Shown here: in pieces, positions 44,201-52,880 of the stretch
How positions within the stretch are numbered: position 1 is the first letter of the stretch
How the letters are laid out: every line of letters begins with the position of its first letter
From: Edaphobacter acidisoli
GTDB lineage: Bacteria; Acidobacteriota; Terriglobia; Terriglobales; Acidobacteriaceae
Assembly: GCF_014642855.1 (NCBI RefSeq)
Contig: NZ_BMJB01000001.1
Span: forward strand, 2,542,001 to 2,606,000
Direction of reading: 5' to 3'
Length of the DNA: 64,000 nt
Position numbers and translations under genes: made by a program
The notes under the pieces: generated by a model
Databases searched by the model: none
Told to the model about the DNA's origin: nothing
The model's input: only the letters and a program-made list of their open reading frames with translations

Positions 44201-44863
44201 GAACGGAATTCCCTCCGGCGTCTGCTCCGGCGAGTCAGACCCGCCCACCTGCGCAGCCGGCTGCCAGCCCGAATTGAGCTTCTGCGTCGAAAACCCCTTC
44301 ACTCCCGCATGCGCCAGAATGCTCGGCAGCGAAGCCGGAAATCCAAAGCAATCCGGCAGCATGAACTCATTGCTCGCCTTGCCAAAATCTTTGCGGAAGT
44401 AGTCGTTGCCATACAAAATCTGCCGGAAGATACCTTCCGCGCTCGGCAGATTCACGTCACCCTCTTCCACCGACGAGCCCGCCGGAAACCACCGCCCCTC
44501 GGCAGCATACTTCTGCATCCGCGCATAGTCCGAGGGATAGTACTCCTTCATCAGCCGATAGCGGTTCGCGCCTGTCCAGTTAAAAACATAGTGCGGATAT
44601 TTATCGAAGTAGTCGAAGTTCACGCGCATCGTCTTCAGCAGATACTCGCTGATGGTCTGCGGAAACTCCCACCGCCATTGCGTATCCAGGTGCGCATACG
44701 GCACCACATACAACGTTGGCGTCGTCGTAATGTCCGGCGCCTTCATCGTCTGACCAATCGCCGGCGCAAGCAAAGCCGACGCGGCCACGATCGCCGATAC
44801 CTTCGCTGCACGGAATCCGGAACGAGCCTTATCCTTGGAACGCAAAGAGCCCACAAATCGCAT
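41237..44863 (-). CDS. Secreted alpha-mannosidase, glycoside hydrolase family 38
   Basis: This 1208-residue enzyme has an N-terminal signal or anchor region (VSAIVAASALLAPAIG) and the GH38 zinc site PYAHLDTQWRWE (H58, D60). The nucleophile motif MLPDCFGFPASLP (Asp-171) follows, then the middle three-helix bundle, and large C-terminal β-sandwich domains (for example VSFVAPVKGAREVNAQEQ). GH38 retains α-mannose-containing glycans as substrates, such as fungal or plant glycoproteins. The length exceeds standard GH38 (~800-1050), with an additional C-terminal module starting near residue 930. It lies 107 bp downstream of a TonB-type receptor gene on the same strand, suggesting uptake coupled to mannoside degradation. 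Confidence 0.92.
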   Translation of the reverse strand: MRFVGSLRSKDKARSGFRAAKVSAIVAASALLAPAIGQTMKAPDITTTPTLYVVPYAHLDTQWRWEFPQTISEYLLKTMRVNFDYFDKYPHYVFNWTGANRYRLMKEYYPSDYARMQKYAAEGRWFPAGSSVEEGDVNLPSAEGIFRQILYGNDYFRKDFGKASNEFMLPDCFGFPASLPSILAHAGVKGFSTQKLNSGWQPAAQVGGSDSPEQTPEGIPFNVGRWIGPDGNTIIAALNPGGYGSNVYTDLSKEPTAQVISAPQLTSEERARLTPQQLRMLARPRQTEPDWVKRIDLDGKVTGVYADYHYVGTGDVGGATQEATVKLLEAIVTKSETVLPTPPRFAFAMGEVPKAQENGPMVRVGDGPVHVIESAADQMFNDITPAMATRLPSYKGDLELINHSAGSLTSEAYHKRWILKNEMLADAAEKSSVMAEWLGARPYPMERLNDAWMLELAGHFHDIGAGTATPRAYQFAWNDDIIAANQFAGVLDSATEAVASGLNTDVKGTPVVVFNTLNVEREDLVEAKVDFPNGLPKAVRVTGPDGKDVPAQIEDGKVLFVAKAPSVGYAVYSVAAAEKAERSGLKVTSSSLENARYRVRLDANGDVASIFDKSLNKELLAAPMRLAISNDVPTIYPAWNMDFNDEQAAPRAYVSGPAKIRIKENGPARVSIEVTRETEGSRFVQTVSLAAGDAGNRVEFGDVIDWRTLSANLKAVFPLTASNEDATYNWGVGTIQRPTAMERQFEVASHRWIDLTDKSGTFGATILTDLKNGSDKRDDHTIRLTLLRSPGMHVSPNGRPSNYSDQSNQDWGHHEILYGLAGHAGDWRSAQTDWQAYRLSDPMITFASPKHAGALGKEFSLMHLSNSRVRVLALKRAEASNEVIVRMVELSGKPADDVRVSFVAPVKGAREVNAQEQPLGSATVDNGALVASFTPYQLHTFAVTLDAPQAQLDTVHSQPVALHYDLAVASNDDTKTVGGGFDGKGNAMPAEMLPAEIHYHDVMFHLAPAKTGEPNAVVAHGQTIQLPAGHFNRVYILAAATGGDQSAAFRVGSRSVNLTIEDWGGFIGQWDTREWKPTDERDWAISANHAVWPAPDVAERERRAPSPRYPEDYIGLTPGYIKPANLAWYASHHHTADGLNEPYQYSYLFAYSIPLSGSEHTLTLPDNDKVRVLAVSVADENPRVTPAAPLYDTLGRTEPTGKLEAALP

Positions 44864-44926
44864 GATGTCTTACCCACTGACTCCCGCAACCGGAAGTCCG
44901 CCATGAAAATTCTGTTGTGAAGTGAT

Positions 44927-44955
44927 GAGGCCCTTCGCTGTTGGAGAAGGGCCTC
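44927..44955. terminator. Hairpin between TonB-type receptor and GH38 genes
   Basis: GAGGCCCTTC (44927-44936) pairs perfectly with GAAGGGCCTC (44946-44955) across a 9-nt loop. It sits 15 bp after the receptor stop on the minus strand and lacks a T-run. It may reduce read-through into the GH38 gene or stabilise the receptor mRNA. Confidence 0.55.
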
Positions 44956-44970
44956 GATAGATAGTTGCAG

Positions 44971-47900
44971 TTAGAACTTATACCGCAAGCCAAGTTGCAG
45001 GTTACGGGGGTTGCTGGTCGACTTGCCCGTCACCTCGCCGAATTGCCCAGACGTTGGGCTGAGGTTAGGACCAGACCAGTTCGGATGGTTGATGAAGTTG
45101 TAGGCCTCGGCGTTGAACTCGAAGCCACTCCTCTCATTGATGGGGAAGCTCTTCTTGAGCGCGATGTTCCAGTTCTGGAATCCAGGCTGGTAGATGGAGT
45201 CACGCACGCCCTTCTGCAGGTTGAACGTTCCAGATGGAGGAGCAGTGAAGATTGCCGAACCATCCGGATTGGTCGTCGAGAAGTACTTTCCACTCTGCCC
45301 CGGATATCCCGCAAACGTCTTCGAGATACGCGGCGTGCCATTCATCACCCAGAACTGGCCTTCCGAGCCGCAGCCGAAGCTGCCTACCTCGCCGCCCATA
45401 CCAACGTAGTCATTGTTGGTTCCGATACCGCACGGAACACCCGTCTGGAACTGCGCACTTCCGCTCAACTGCCAGCCGCCTAGCAACTTGCCAGCCAGCT
45501 CATTTTGATTGACAAAGAATGGCAGGGCATACAGGTAGTTGATGACGACCATGTGACGGGTGTCATACTCCGACGGCCCCCACAGATTGGTCGTGTTGTA
45601 GCTATCAGGAACGATGTCGCGGTAGTTCGAGCTGTCGTCCAGGCTCTTCGACCACGTATAGCTCACTCCGAACATCAACCGGTTGGTAAAGCGACGGTTC
45701 CAGGAGGCCTGCAGCGAGTTGTACTTTGCACCGCCGTTGCTCTGCTCCTGCTGGATTTCAGCGTAGCCCGGATACGGCCGGATGTAGTTCACGTTGTATT
45801 TGGTGACAATGTTCGCCTGGACAGCAGCGATCGTAGGCTGATTGATATCGATGACGCGCCAGTTATGTGTACCGCGCGCACCGACGTATGCGATTGAAAC
45901 GCTCGAGCTCAACGGCAGCTCACGCTGGATGGAGAAGTTCCAGTTCCATCGCACCGGAGCCTTCAGGTCTTTGTTCAACGTCGTCACCGTCAGGGAAGGC
46001 GCGACAGTCGAGTTAAGCGAAGCACCCGGATTGTCTACCATCCCGGTCAGGTTGCCTGTAACCGCAGCCACCGTCACAAACGGCTGGAATGGAGGATTGC
46101 CGCCGGGGAAGATGTTGTCCAGCAGGCCCATACGCGTCGCAAACTCGCCCACGCCTGCACGGAACACCGTCTTCTCATCGGCCTGATAAGCGATGCCCAA
46201 ACGCGGCTGCCACGTGTTCTCAACATTGACGTAGCCCTTGTTAAGCTTCGGAGCGAACAGGCCGTTGCACGATCCACCGTCGCACGCATTCGAGTTCGAA
46301 CCAGCGCCAATTACACCGTGCGCCGCAGCCGAACTTGGAAACTGGCTAAACCCTGGAATCACCATGCCTTCGTATGGGTTGCCCGTACCCAGGATCACAA
46401 AACCCGTCTTCGGATCAACCTTAGGTGCACTGCTGGCGCTGTAAGAAGCCGGGTCGAAGTAGACCGAATTGCCCCACGAAGGCTTGTACGGCGTAATCGA
46501 AGTGAAGCGCACGCCATAGTCGATATGGAACTTCGGCGTCACCTTCCACGAATCCTGCAAGAAGAACTCATACTGCTGACCCGTCCAGACCGTGTAAGCC
46601 TTCGGGCCAATCTCCGTATAGCTGTCGGCTAGCCCCAGAGCGAGGTTTGCCATTCCAATGCCAGTCGTTCCGCCAAGACCACTCCGCGTATCGGTAAAGA
46701 CAAACGATCCGTTCTGGTTGTTAGCGCCGCCTGGAACGGTCGACACGTTGATCTGGTCGAAGTCGTTTTCACCCTGGTAGTTGATATAAACGCCGCCCTT
46801 GACCGTGTGGTTCCCCCAAACCTTCGTGAGACTGTCCGAAAGCGTATAGATCGGTCCTTGCGAGTGCGAAGGATACGGGCCGCCAGCCAAGCCGTAAAAG
46901 TTGGGAACGGTCACTGTAGGAATCTTGTTCGGTTCCAGCTTGCCCGCCGGAAATAGATACGGGTAGTTGATTCCAAGCTTCTGGCGATTGAAACCAAGCA
47001 GGGAATCATTCACTGGAATATACACGCGGTCGATACTCACTGTGCCGCGCAGTTCGTTGACGATCGTGGGCGTCACTGTCCAGGTCCAGCCCAGCACGTT
47101 CGTCTGATTCGGCCGATTGAAGTATTTCCCCGTCAGTCCAGATCCCTGATCAAACGGTTGATACTCGAGATACGTCGCATCCTGCCGACGGTACTGAAAG
47201 TGATTACGATCATTCAACACAAAGTCAACGTTGATGACCTCTTTGCGCTGGTTGATCGGGTGGGCCGCTTGCGCGATCCAGTTCTGATTGCTGTTGGACA
47301 CATATCCCGGAGTCGGCTGAGGATAGGCATTCATAATCGCTATGCCATTCGGGCTCAGACCATTCGGGATAATGTTGCCCGTGTACGCTACGCAGGTCGC
47401 TGCCCCAACCGTCGGACACGTCGAGGGCTCATAAATCTGATGCGTTCCCGAATAAAAATAATTCGCGCTCAGCAGTTCGCTGAAGTCGCCCGACCGCATC
47501 CTCATCGTAGGAACAGCCTGCGTCTGCGTATCGGTAAAGCGATAGCGAATCCAATCTTCGTTCACAAACCAGAACAGCTTATTGCGAAGCGGATCGGTCG
47601 CATGGAAGCCCGGAATCCAGACCGGACCGCCAGCCGTAAAGCCAAAGTTGTTGTAGCGGAACGGCGAAGCAAAGCGCGTCGTAGCGCTCTGATTACGCGA
47701 CCACGTGTTGGCGTTCATCGCCGAGTTCCTGAGGTACTCATACAGCGAACCGTGGAAGTCCTTGGTACCGCTCTTCGTCACGAGTCGCACCTGGCCGCCC
47801 GCCGCGCCGCCATACTCAGCCTGATAATCCGCCGTCAGCACCTGCATCTCTTCCGTCGCATCCACGCTGGCCACGCCGATGATGGCGCCGCTGCCACGTG

Positions 47901-48525
47901 TGCGCACCGCGGGAGCGCCGTCAAACGTCACCAGCGTATCCTGCGTGCGGGCGCCGTTGATCTGGAACGGAACGCCGCCGCCGACCGCAAAGTTGAAGTC
48001 GCCCAGCGTCGAGCCGCTGCGCAACCCCGGCAGCAGCGAACCCATGTAGATCGGGTTACGGCCATTCAACTCCTGGTCCGAGATCTGCCGCCCAGTCACC
48101 TCGCTCTGCACCGATCCTGACTCGGTCTGCAGCACCGACGCCGTCGCCGTCACCTCCACCGTCTCGGTCGCAGCGCCCACTGCCAGCGCAGCATCCAGCG
48201 AAAGCGTCGTGCTGGCATTCAGCTTGTTGCTCGTGCTGGTGAACTTCTTGAACCCCTTCGACTCCGCCGTCATGGTGTACACAGCCGGCGACAAATTCGT
48301 CACCGTATAGTGCCCGCTCGCATCTGCCGTAGCAGCATGCTTTTCGCCGGTGGCCTCATTGAGGATCGTTACTTGCGCTCCCGGCACCACAGCGCCGGAC
48401 TGATCGCGCACAAAGCCTGTAATTGTTCCCACGTCCGACTGGGCATACGCCGAGACGGTCATCAACACCCAGACCGTCATCATGGCGCACAGGAAACCTA
48501 GCGTTGCTTTTGTGGCTCTTTGCAT
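44971..48525 (-). CDS. TonB-dependent receptor (Oar-like, carboxypeptidase-regulatory domain)
   Basis: This protein of about 1184 residues has a signal peptide (ATLGFLCAMMTVWVLMTVSAYA) and a CarboxypepD_reg domain (TGFVRDQSGAVVPGAQVTILNEATGEKHAATADASGHY). A plug-like region follows (VVEVTATASVLQTESGSVQSEVTGRQISDQELNGRN, QINGARTQDTLVTFDGAP), then a long β-barrel ending in LQLGLRYKF, an aromatic-terminated strand. These receptors are numerous in Acidobacteria and probably take up oligosaccharides or large peptides using TonB-ExbBD energy. I chose the ATG at 48525 (AAGGAG 7 nt upstream). The downstream GH38 gene hints at mannose-rich substrates; that link is inferred. Confidence 0.88.
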   Translation of the reverse strand: MQRATKATLGFLCAMMTVWVLMTVSAYAQSDVGTITGFVRDQSGAVVPGAQVTILNEATGEKHAATADASGHYTVTNLSPAVYTMTAESKGFKKFTSTSNKLNASTTLSLDAALAVGAATETVEVTATASVLQTESGSVQSEVTGRQISDQELNGRNPIYMGSLLPGLRSGSTLGDFNFAVGGGVPFQINGARTQDTLVTFDGAPAVRTRGSGAIIGVASVDATEEMQVLTADYQAEYGGAAGGQVRLVTKSGTKDFHGSLYEYLRNSAMNANTWSRNQSATTRFASPFRYNNFGFTAGGPVWIPGFHATDPLRNKLFWFVNEDWIRYRFTDTQTQAVPTMRMRSGDFSELLSANYFYSGTHQIYEPSTCPTVGAATCVAYTGNIIPNGLSPNGIAIMNAYPQPTPGYVSNSNQNWIAQAAHPINQRKEVINVDFVLNDRNHFQYRRQDATYLEYQPFDQGSGLTGKYFNRPNQTNVLGWTWTVTPTIVNELRGTVSIDRVYIPVNDSLLGFNRQKLGINYPYLFPAGKLEPNKIPTVTVPNFYGLAGGPYPSHSQGPIYTLSDSLTKVWGNHTVKGGVYINYQGENDFDQINVSTVPGGANNQNGSFVFTDTRSGLGGTTGIGMANLALGLADSYTEIGPKAYTVWTGQQYEFFLQDSWKVTPKFHIDYGVRFTSITPYKPSWGNSVYFDPASYSASSAPKVDPKTGFVILGTGNPYEGMVIPGFSQFPSSAAAHGVIGAGSNSNACDGGSCNGLFAPKLNKGYVNVENTWQPRLGIAYQADEKTVFRAGVGEFATRMGLLDNIFPGGNPPFQPFVTVAAVTGNLTGMVDNPGASLNSTVAPSLTVTTLNKDLKAPVRWNWNFSIQRELPLSSSVSIAYVGARGTHNWRVIDINQPTIAAVQANIVTKYNVNYIRPYPGYAEIQQEQSNGGAKYNSLQASWNRRFTNRLMFGVSYTWSKSLDDSSNYRDIVPDSYNTTNLWGPSEYDTRHMVVINYLYALPFFVNQNELAGKLLGGWQLSGSAQFQTGVPCGIGTNNDYVGMGGEVGSFGCGSEGQFWVMNGTPRISKTFAGYPGQSGKYFSTTNPDGSAIFTAPPSGTFNLQKGVRDSIYQPGFQNWNIALKKSFPINERSGFEFNAEAYNFINHPNWSGPNLSPTSGQFGEVTGKSTSNPRNLQLGLRYKF

Positions 48526-48629
48526 GGCAACTCCTTTTGAGCGAAACATAGGTTGAAGCTTCTTGCGTGGCCGATTTTTGAAGGAAGCGCGTGTGAGACG
48601 CATGATTGCGCTCCCACATCGTCCCCTTT

Positions 48630-48671
48630 AAGTACTCGTTCGATGAAGGCATTGTCAACAACATTTTGACA
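48630..48671 (-). promoter_or_regulatory. Promoter and inverted repeat upstream of the 44971-48525 receptor
   Basis: On the minus strand, TTGACA (48658-48653) is followed after 17 bp by GTACTT (48635-48630). The -35 box is one arm of TGTCAACAACATTTTGACA (48653-48671, 6-bp arms, 7-nt spacer), so a dimeric regulator bound here would block RNA polymerase. Confidence 0.5.
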
Positions 48672-48723
48672 TTTTCATCATAAAGTTACCGCTAGCGAAG
48701 CACTGTGCACCTCCATGGGACAA

Positions 48724-48739
48724 TGTGATAGCTATCCCA
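48724..48739. promoter_or_regulatory. Palindrome around GATAGCTATC (candidate LacI-type operator)
   Basis: TGTGATAGCTATCCCA has a perfect 10-bp core GATAGCTATC and near-symmetric flanks (14 of 16 positions). It lies about 200 bp upstream of the receptor start. GATAGC-type palindromes are typical of LacI/GalR regulators of sugar use; the assignment is by resemblance only. Confidence 0.35.
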
Positions 48740-48819
48740 TAAACCCGGCAGATTTATGCGAAATATGCCTTCAATTTTGGGATAATTCATGTCATAAAAG
48801 GGCTCTGCTGCCGCACAAA

Positions 48820-48850
48820 AAGAAAAGGCTGCACGAAAATCCGTGCAGCC
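48820..48850 (-). terminator. Rho-independent terminator of the 48880-52680 receptor gene
   Basis: Read on the minus strand, GGCTGCACG (48850-48842) pairs with CGTGCAGCC (48835-48827) and is followed by TTTTCTTTTT. It begins 29 bp after the stop codon. Confidence 0.8.
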
Positions 48851-48879
48851 CCCGATATACTCAACTTCCGCTGGTTTAC

Positions 48880-51800
48880 CTAGAACTGAACCCGCGCATA
48901 AAACTGGGCCAGCCTTGGGTTCGTCAGCTCATTCTTGGCAGTGCCGAAGCCATTCGAGTTGTCCACCCTCGCCGAAATCGAGTGCGAATCAAACCGTACG
49001 CTGTTGCTTACGTTGAAGACCTCAATGCCGGTCTTCAGCTTGTAGCGCTCGGTCACGTTGAAAGTCTTACCCAAACCCGAGTCCACGGAGAAATACCCAT
49101 CGCCTCGCAGCGGGTTCCGAGTTCCAGAGAAGCCTGGCAAGGTGAAATCGAACGCTGCAAACACAGCATTGGGATTGGCGAATCGCTGCTGTAGCTTGCC
49201 CCGTCCGCCAGGAATCGGCGCCACCTGCGTGGCAAATCCCTGAATATCGTAGTTCGTCGGAAAGTTGTTTCCATTGTTGACCTCAAATGGAAACCCGCTG
49301 GTCCAGCGCACAATCCCCGTCGTCTGCCAGCCTCCGATCAGCGCGTCAGTCAGCCTTCCAATACCGGATGCATACCGCTGTCCCCGCCCAAACGGGAGAT
49401 TCCAGACGTAGTTCGCGTTGATTTGATGGCGCACATCAAAATCCGAATCACCGTAGAGCTGGTTCGGCTCCCAGGTGTTGAAGATCTGTGCGTAGTTCGT
49501 CGAACCCGAACTGCTCAGCCGCTCTGCCTGCGACGTCGTGTCCAGCGACTTCGAGTAGGTATAGTTCAGATCGAACTGCAACCCAAGCCCAAACTGCTGC
49601 CGGTAGACCGCCTGCAGCGAGTTGTAGTTTGACGCGCCAATCGATCTCCACGCATAGAGCGCAGAGAACTGGTCGTGGTAGAAGCGATTCGATGGATACG
49701 CTCCATTCGGATTGATTCCAGCGCCTGTCAACGAGTCCGGCATATCAAGCGCGTACAGCGCATTCGCTTCGTTATACAGATTTTCCTGGTAGAGCTGATA
49801 GATGTTCTGTGTTGCCGTCCAACCCGGCCCGAACCCAATGTCCTGCCCGTCCAGTGCGCCAAACAGTTGTTCCCAGTAAGCATTCGGCTGTACGGTCTTG
49901 GGATCAACACCATTGCCGCCATTGGCGCGAGCCATCTCCGACATCTGTGCCGCGGCCGCAAAGTAAGTCGTTCCAGCCGCCGCCAGGTTCGTGGGCATAG
50001 CCACATCTTCCTGCTCGAGCAAACGGTGAGCTAGATGGCCAACATACGACACCTCCAGCGACGATCCATTGCCGATCTGCCGCGTAATCGACAAGTCAAT
50101 CAGGTGAGCATAAGGAGTCTTGACCGCCGAGTCCTCAGCCCACGAGATCGCTCCAATCGACGGCGGGACGCTCGGGAAGCCCACCGCAGGCGCCGACGGC
50201 AGCAAGCTTTGCGGGACCGCGGTCGTGCTCGTGAAGCGCGGCGCGTTGGCGATCTTCAAAATGCCCGCGCTGGTCTGCAGGGACGATGACAAACCGAACG
50301 AACCGTTTGTGTCGAAGCCATTTGTAATGCCCGCACCGAAGTGGTCGAACACCAGCGAATAGCCCGCGCGGATGCTGGTCAGATTGTTACCCAGCACCTT
50401 GACCCAGAAGCCCGTCGTCACCGACGGCGAGTACGCCACGGCAAACCTCGGCGCGAAGTCGAATTTATCCGGCGTCCAGTAATCTGGCTTGCCATTGTAC
50501 CTTCCGCTCAGCGGGAAGGCCAGCTCACCGACTCCGCTCACCGCCTTGCCCTGCGCAGCCAACCCTCCGCTCTGGTTTACAAACTGCGAGAGCGAGTAAT
50601 CGCCCGGCGCACATGCGGTCCCTTGCAACACGCAGATGCCCACCTGGTTGCCCGAGGTTTCCGCCGGAACCTCCAGGTACGAGTACCGCAACCCGTACGT
50701 CAGGGTCACGTCCTTGTTCACCTTCCACGAGTCCTGTCCATAGAACTCATACTCATTCCAGCGATAGTTGCGCGTGACCGGAGCACCCACTGGAAGCACG
50801 TTTCCATTCTTGTCATTGTTGTACGTAATGTTGCCGACGTTGATGATGCCCACCAAACCCATCAGCGCCGAGTTGTAGTTCGACGAGAAGTGGTTAGTCA
50901 CTGCGGGGAAACCATACGCCGCTGGATCAAATGGTCCGTTGCTGCCTGCAATCGATCCGGGATTCAGGTACTGATATGTTCCGGTCGCATTCGAGTACGA
51001 CAGCGCATCGCTCGAAGACTTGTCCGAGATGAAGCGCAGATTCGTGCCAAAAGCAAAGTTATGACTGTGCTTCGCCCACGTAAGGTTGTCCGCCAGGTTG
51101 TACACCGGCACAATCGTATAGTCCGACGACGAGTACGACTGTAACGATGTCACGCCCTGCAGAGTGACATACGGGCTCGAAACAAGCCCCGAGTCGCTGT
51201 AGCCTTGCCGCGTCAACCCGAACACCAGCGAATTCACCAGGCTGGGGCTGATCAGATACGTATACCCCGCTCCGAAACCTTTATTGTTGGTCAGCGTCGT
51301 CGTGCTCGCCGGCTGCCCCGGAAACTGCGGCCCGCCCGGCTCCGAGTCATTCTGCAAATTGCCGCGCCAGTAGACGGTGTGTTTCCCATTGGCATCTATC
51401 GTCCAATCCAGCCGTGCAATGTACGTGTTGTAGCTGCGCTTGGCATCGTAGGAGAAGCTGTAACCCTCGGTGTTATAGCCATCGCCCACGGTCGGGTTGT
51501 TCGGCAGTGGATACTTCTGAAACAGCGCCAGCACCGCTGCATTCGCTCCAACTGCCTGCGGGTCCATACTCTGCAATTGCTGCGGAGTCAGCGTATAGCT
51601 TCCGCTGGGACAATCGGGCGCTACTGCGCACTGATATTCGATGTATCCGTTGCGAAACTGCTGCGTCGGCACCGAGTTGCCATTCGAAACGAAGCCTTGT
51701 GTATCACGTCGTCCCTCGTAATTCAGAAAGTAGAACGCGCGATCCTTCTTGATCGGCCCTCCCACATCCGCTCCGTACACATTACGAATAAGCTTCAGAG

Positions 51801-52680
51801 GAGTATTCGGCAAACCTTCCGCAGCCTGCGTCTGCTTATTGAAAAAGTCGTTCGCGTGGAAGACGTTATTGCGGTTGTACGCATACACTGCACCGTGAAT
51901 ATTATTCGTGCCACTCTTCGTCACCAGCGCCACCTGAGCGCCCGAAGAGCGTCCTTCCTCGGCATTCGGATTGCTCGTCGTCACGCGAAACTCGCCCACC
52001 GAATCCTGGGTCGCACGCAGAACGCTGGTAAACGCATAGCCGTTGTTGACGTCGTTCACGTCCACCCCGTCCAGCGTAATGTTCGACTGGTCCGAGCGCC
52101 CTCCGTTCGTCGTTCCGCTCCTTGAGTCGCTGCCGTTGTTTCCCACCGACTGCGTACCGATGTTGTTATCCGTTCGTCCCATGAACGTCACGCCCGGCTG
52201 CAGACTCAACAGGTCAGGCACATTGCGCGCCTCGATGGGCAGGTCCTGAATCCGCTGCCCCTCAAACGTATTGCCCAACGTGGCATCGGTCGTATTCAGC
52301 ACCGGCTGTCCGCCCGCCGTTACCGTCACTTCCGATACGCTCGTCGCAACTTGCAAAGTAAAGTTGAGCGTCGCAGGCTGGCTCACCAGCAGGTCGAACG
52401 GCGGCTTCTTCACCGTCGTAAATCCCTGGGCCGCGATCGTCAGTTCATATTTTCCGGGAGCGAGTTGAGGGAACGAATACTCGCCCGCGCGATTCGTAGT
52501 CTCCGTGCGAGCCGCACCAGTCAGAGGTGCCAGCAGGTTGACCGTCGCACCAGGAATCGCCGCGCCGCTTGGATCAGTTACAACACCAGACAACGACGTG
52601 GTCGCCTGCGACCACGCATACGGGGTTAAGCACAAAGCTAAAAAACACACAGATATCCAAAGAGTCCGTTTTGAACGCAT
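48880..52680 (-). CDS. TonB-dependent receptor (Oar-like, carboxypeptidase-regulatory domain)
   Basis: This protein of about 1266 residues has a signal peptide (TLWISVCFLALCLTPYAWS) and a CarboxypepD_reg domain (LSGVVTDPSGAAIPGATVNLLAPLTGAARTETTNRAGEY). A TonB-plug-like region follows (VSEVTVTAGGQPVLNTTDATLGNTFEGQRIQDLPIEARNV, NITLDGVDVNDVNNGYAF), then a large β-barrel ending in LAQFYARVQF. Architecture matches the receptor at 44971-48525, but local sequence differs, so it is a diverged paralogue. I chose the ATG at 52680; an upstream GTG at 52701 is possible. The LysR gene lies upstream in the same orientation and may control it. The substrate is unknown. Confidence 0.88.
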   Translation of the reverse strand: MRSKRTLWISVCFLALCLTPYAWSQATTSLSGVVTDPSGAAIPGATVNLLAPLTGAARTETTNRAGEYSFPQLAPGKYELTIAAQGFTTVKKPPFDLLVSQPATLNFTLQVATSVSEVTVTAGGQPVLNTTDATLGNTFEGQRIQDLPIEARNVPDLLSLQPGVTFMGRTDNNIGTQSVGNNGSDSRSGTTNGGRSDQSNITLDGVDVNDVNNGYAFTSVLRATQDSVGEFRVTTSNPNAEEGRSSGAQVALVTKSGTNNIHGAVYAYNRNNVFHANDFFNKQTQAAEGLPNTPLKLIRNVYGADVGGPIKKDRAFYFLNYEGRRDTQGFVSNGNSVPTQQFRNGYIEYQCAVAPDCPSGSYTLTPQQLQSMDPQAVGANAAVLALFQKYPLPNNPTVGDGYNTEGYSFSYDAKRSYNTYIARLDWTIDANGKHTVYWRGNLQNDSEPGGPQFPGQPASTTTLTNNKGFGAGYTYLISPSLVNSLVFGLTRQGYSDSGLVSSPYVTLQGVTSLQSYSSSDYTIVPVYNLADNLTWAKHSHNFAFGTNLRFISDKSSSDALSYSNATGTYQYLNPGSIAGSNGPFDPAAYGFPAVTNHFSSNYNSALMGLVGIINVGNITYNNDKNGNVLPVGAPVTRNYRWNEYEFYGQDSWKVNKDVTLTYGLRYSYLEVPAETSGNQVGICVLQGTACAPGDYSLSQFVNQSGGLAAQGKAVSGVGELAFPLSGRYNGKPDYWTPDKFDFAPRFAVAYSPSVTTGFWVKVLGNNLTSIRAGYSLVFDHFGAGITNGFDTNGSFGLSSSLQTSAGILKIANAPRFTSTTAVPQSLLPSAPAVGFPSVPPSIGAISWAEDSAVKTPYAHLIDLSITRQIGNGSSLEVSYVGHLAHRLLEQEDVAMPTNLAAAGTTYFAAAAQMSEMARANGGNGVDPKTVQPNAYWEQLFGALDGQDIGFGPGWTATQNIYQLYQENLYNEANALYALDMPDSLTGAGINPNGAYPSNRFYHDQFSALYAWRSIGASNYNSLQAVYRQQFGLGLQFDLNYTYSKSLDTTSQAERLSSSGSTNYAQIFNTWEPNQLYGDSDFDVRHQINANYVWNLPFGRGQRYASGIGRLTDALIGGWQTTGIVRWTSGFPFEVNNGNNFPTNYDIQGFATQVAPIPGGRGKLQQRFANPNAVFAAFDFTLPGFSGTRNPLRGDGYFSVDSGLGKTFNVTERYKLKTGIEVFNVSNSVRFDSHSISARVDNSNGFGTAKNELTNPRLAQFYARVQF

Positions 52681-52701
52681 GACGGCCCGCCCTTTCCACA
52701 C

Positions 52702-52880
52702 AAATATGAAAGCCCCTGTCGCTTTTCAGCCTGCTGGCGCATCATGTGCCGAGCCGGTAACGGTCCCATCCCCAACCAGCCAGATGATCTGTCTTTTTAT
52801 TTGTTCTGGCCTTTGAACAGACACAATAGCATTCCGGCTGCAAGGAAGCATATCGACGAATACTGAAGAGTTGATGAATT
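52702..52880. other. Intergenic gap between LysR and receptor genes
   Basis: This 179-bp gap is A/T-rich around 52790-52805 on the strand of the receptor and probably contains its promoter. I find no clear operator, hairpin or gene. Confidence 0.35.

Larger units (their letters stand above)
48526..48879. other. Intergenic gap (354 bp) between two TonB-type receptor genes
   Basis: From left to right it holds the ribosome-binding site of the left receptor, a TTGACA-type promoter with an overlapping inverted repeat (48630-48671), the palindrome at 48724-48739, and a terminator for the right receptor (48820-48850). I find no convincing gene. Confidence 0.5.

Noticed and set aside
41774..44920. 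Open frame of ~1050 codons on the plus strand antisense to the GH38 gene
   Set aside because: The product is extremely rich in Arg, His, Leu and Ile with no recognisable fold, while the opposite strand encodes a full GH38 enzyme with catalytic motifs. It results from GC-biased third positions.
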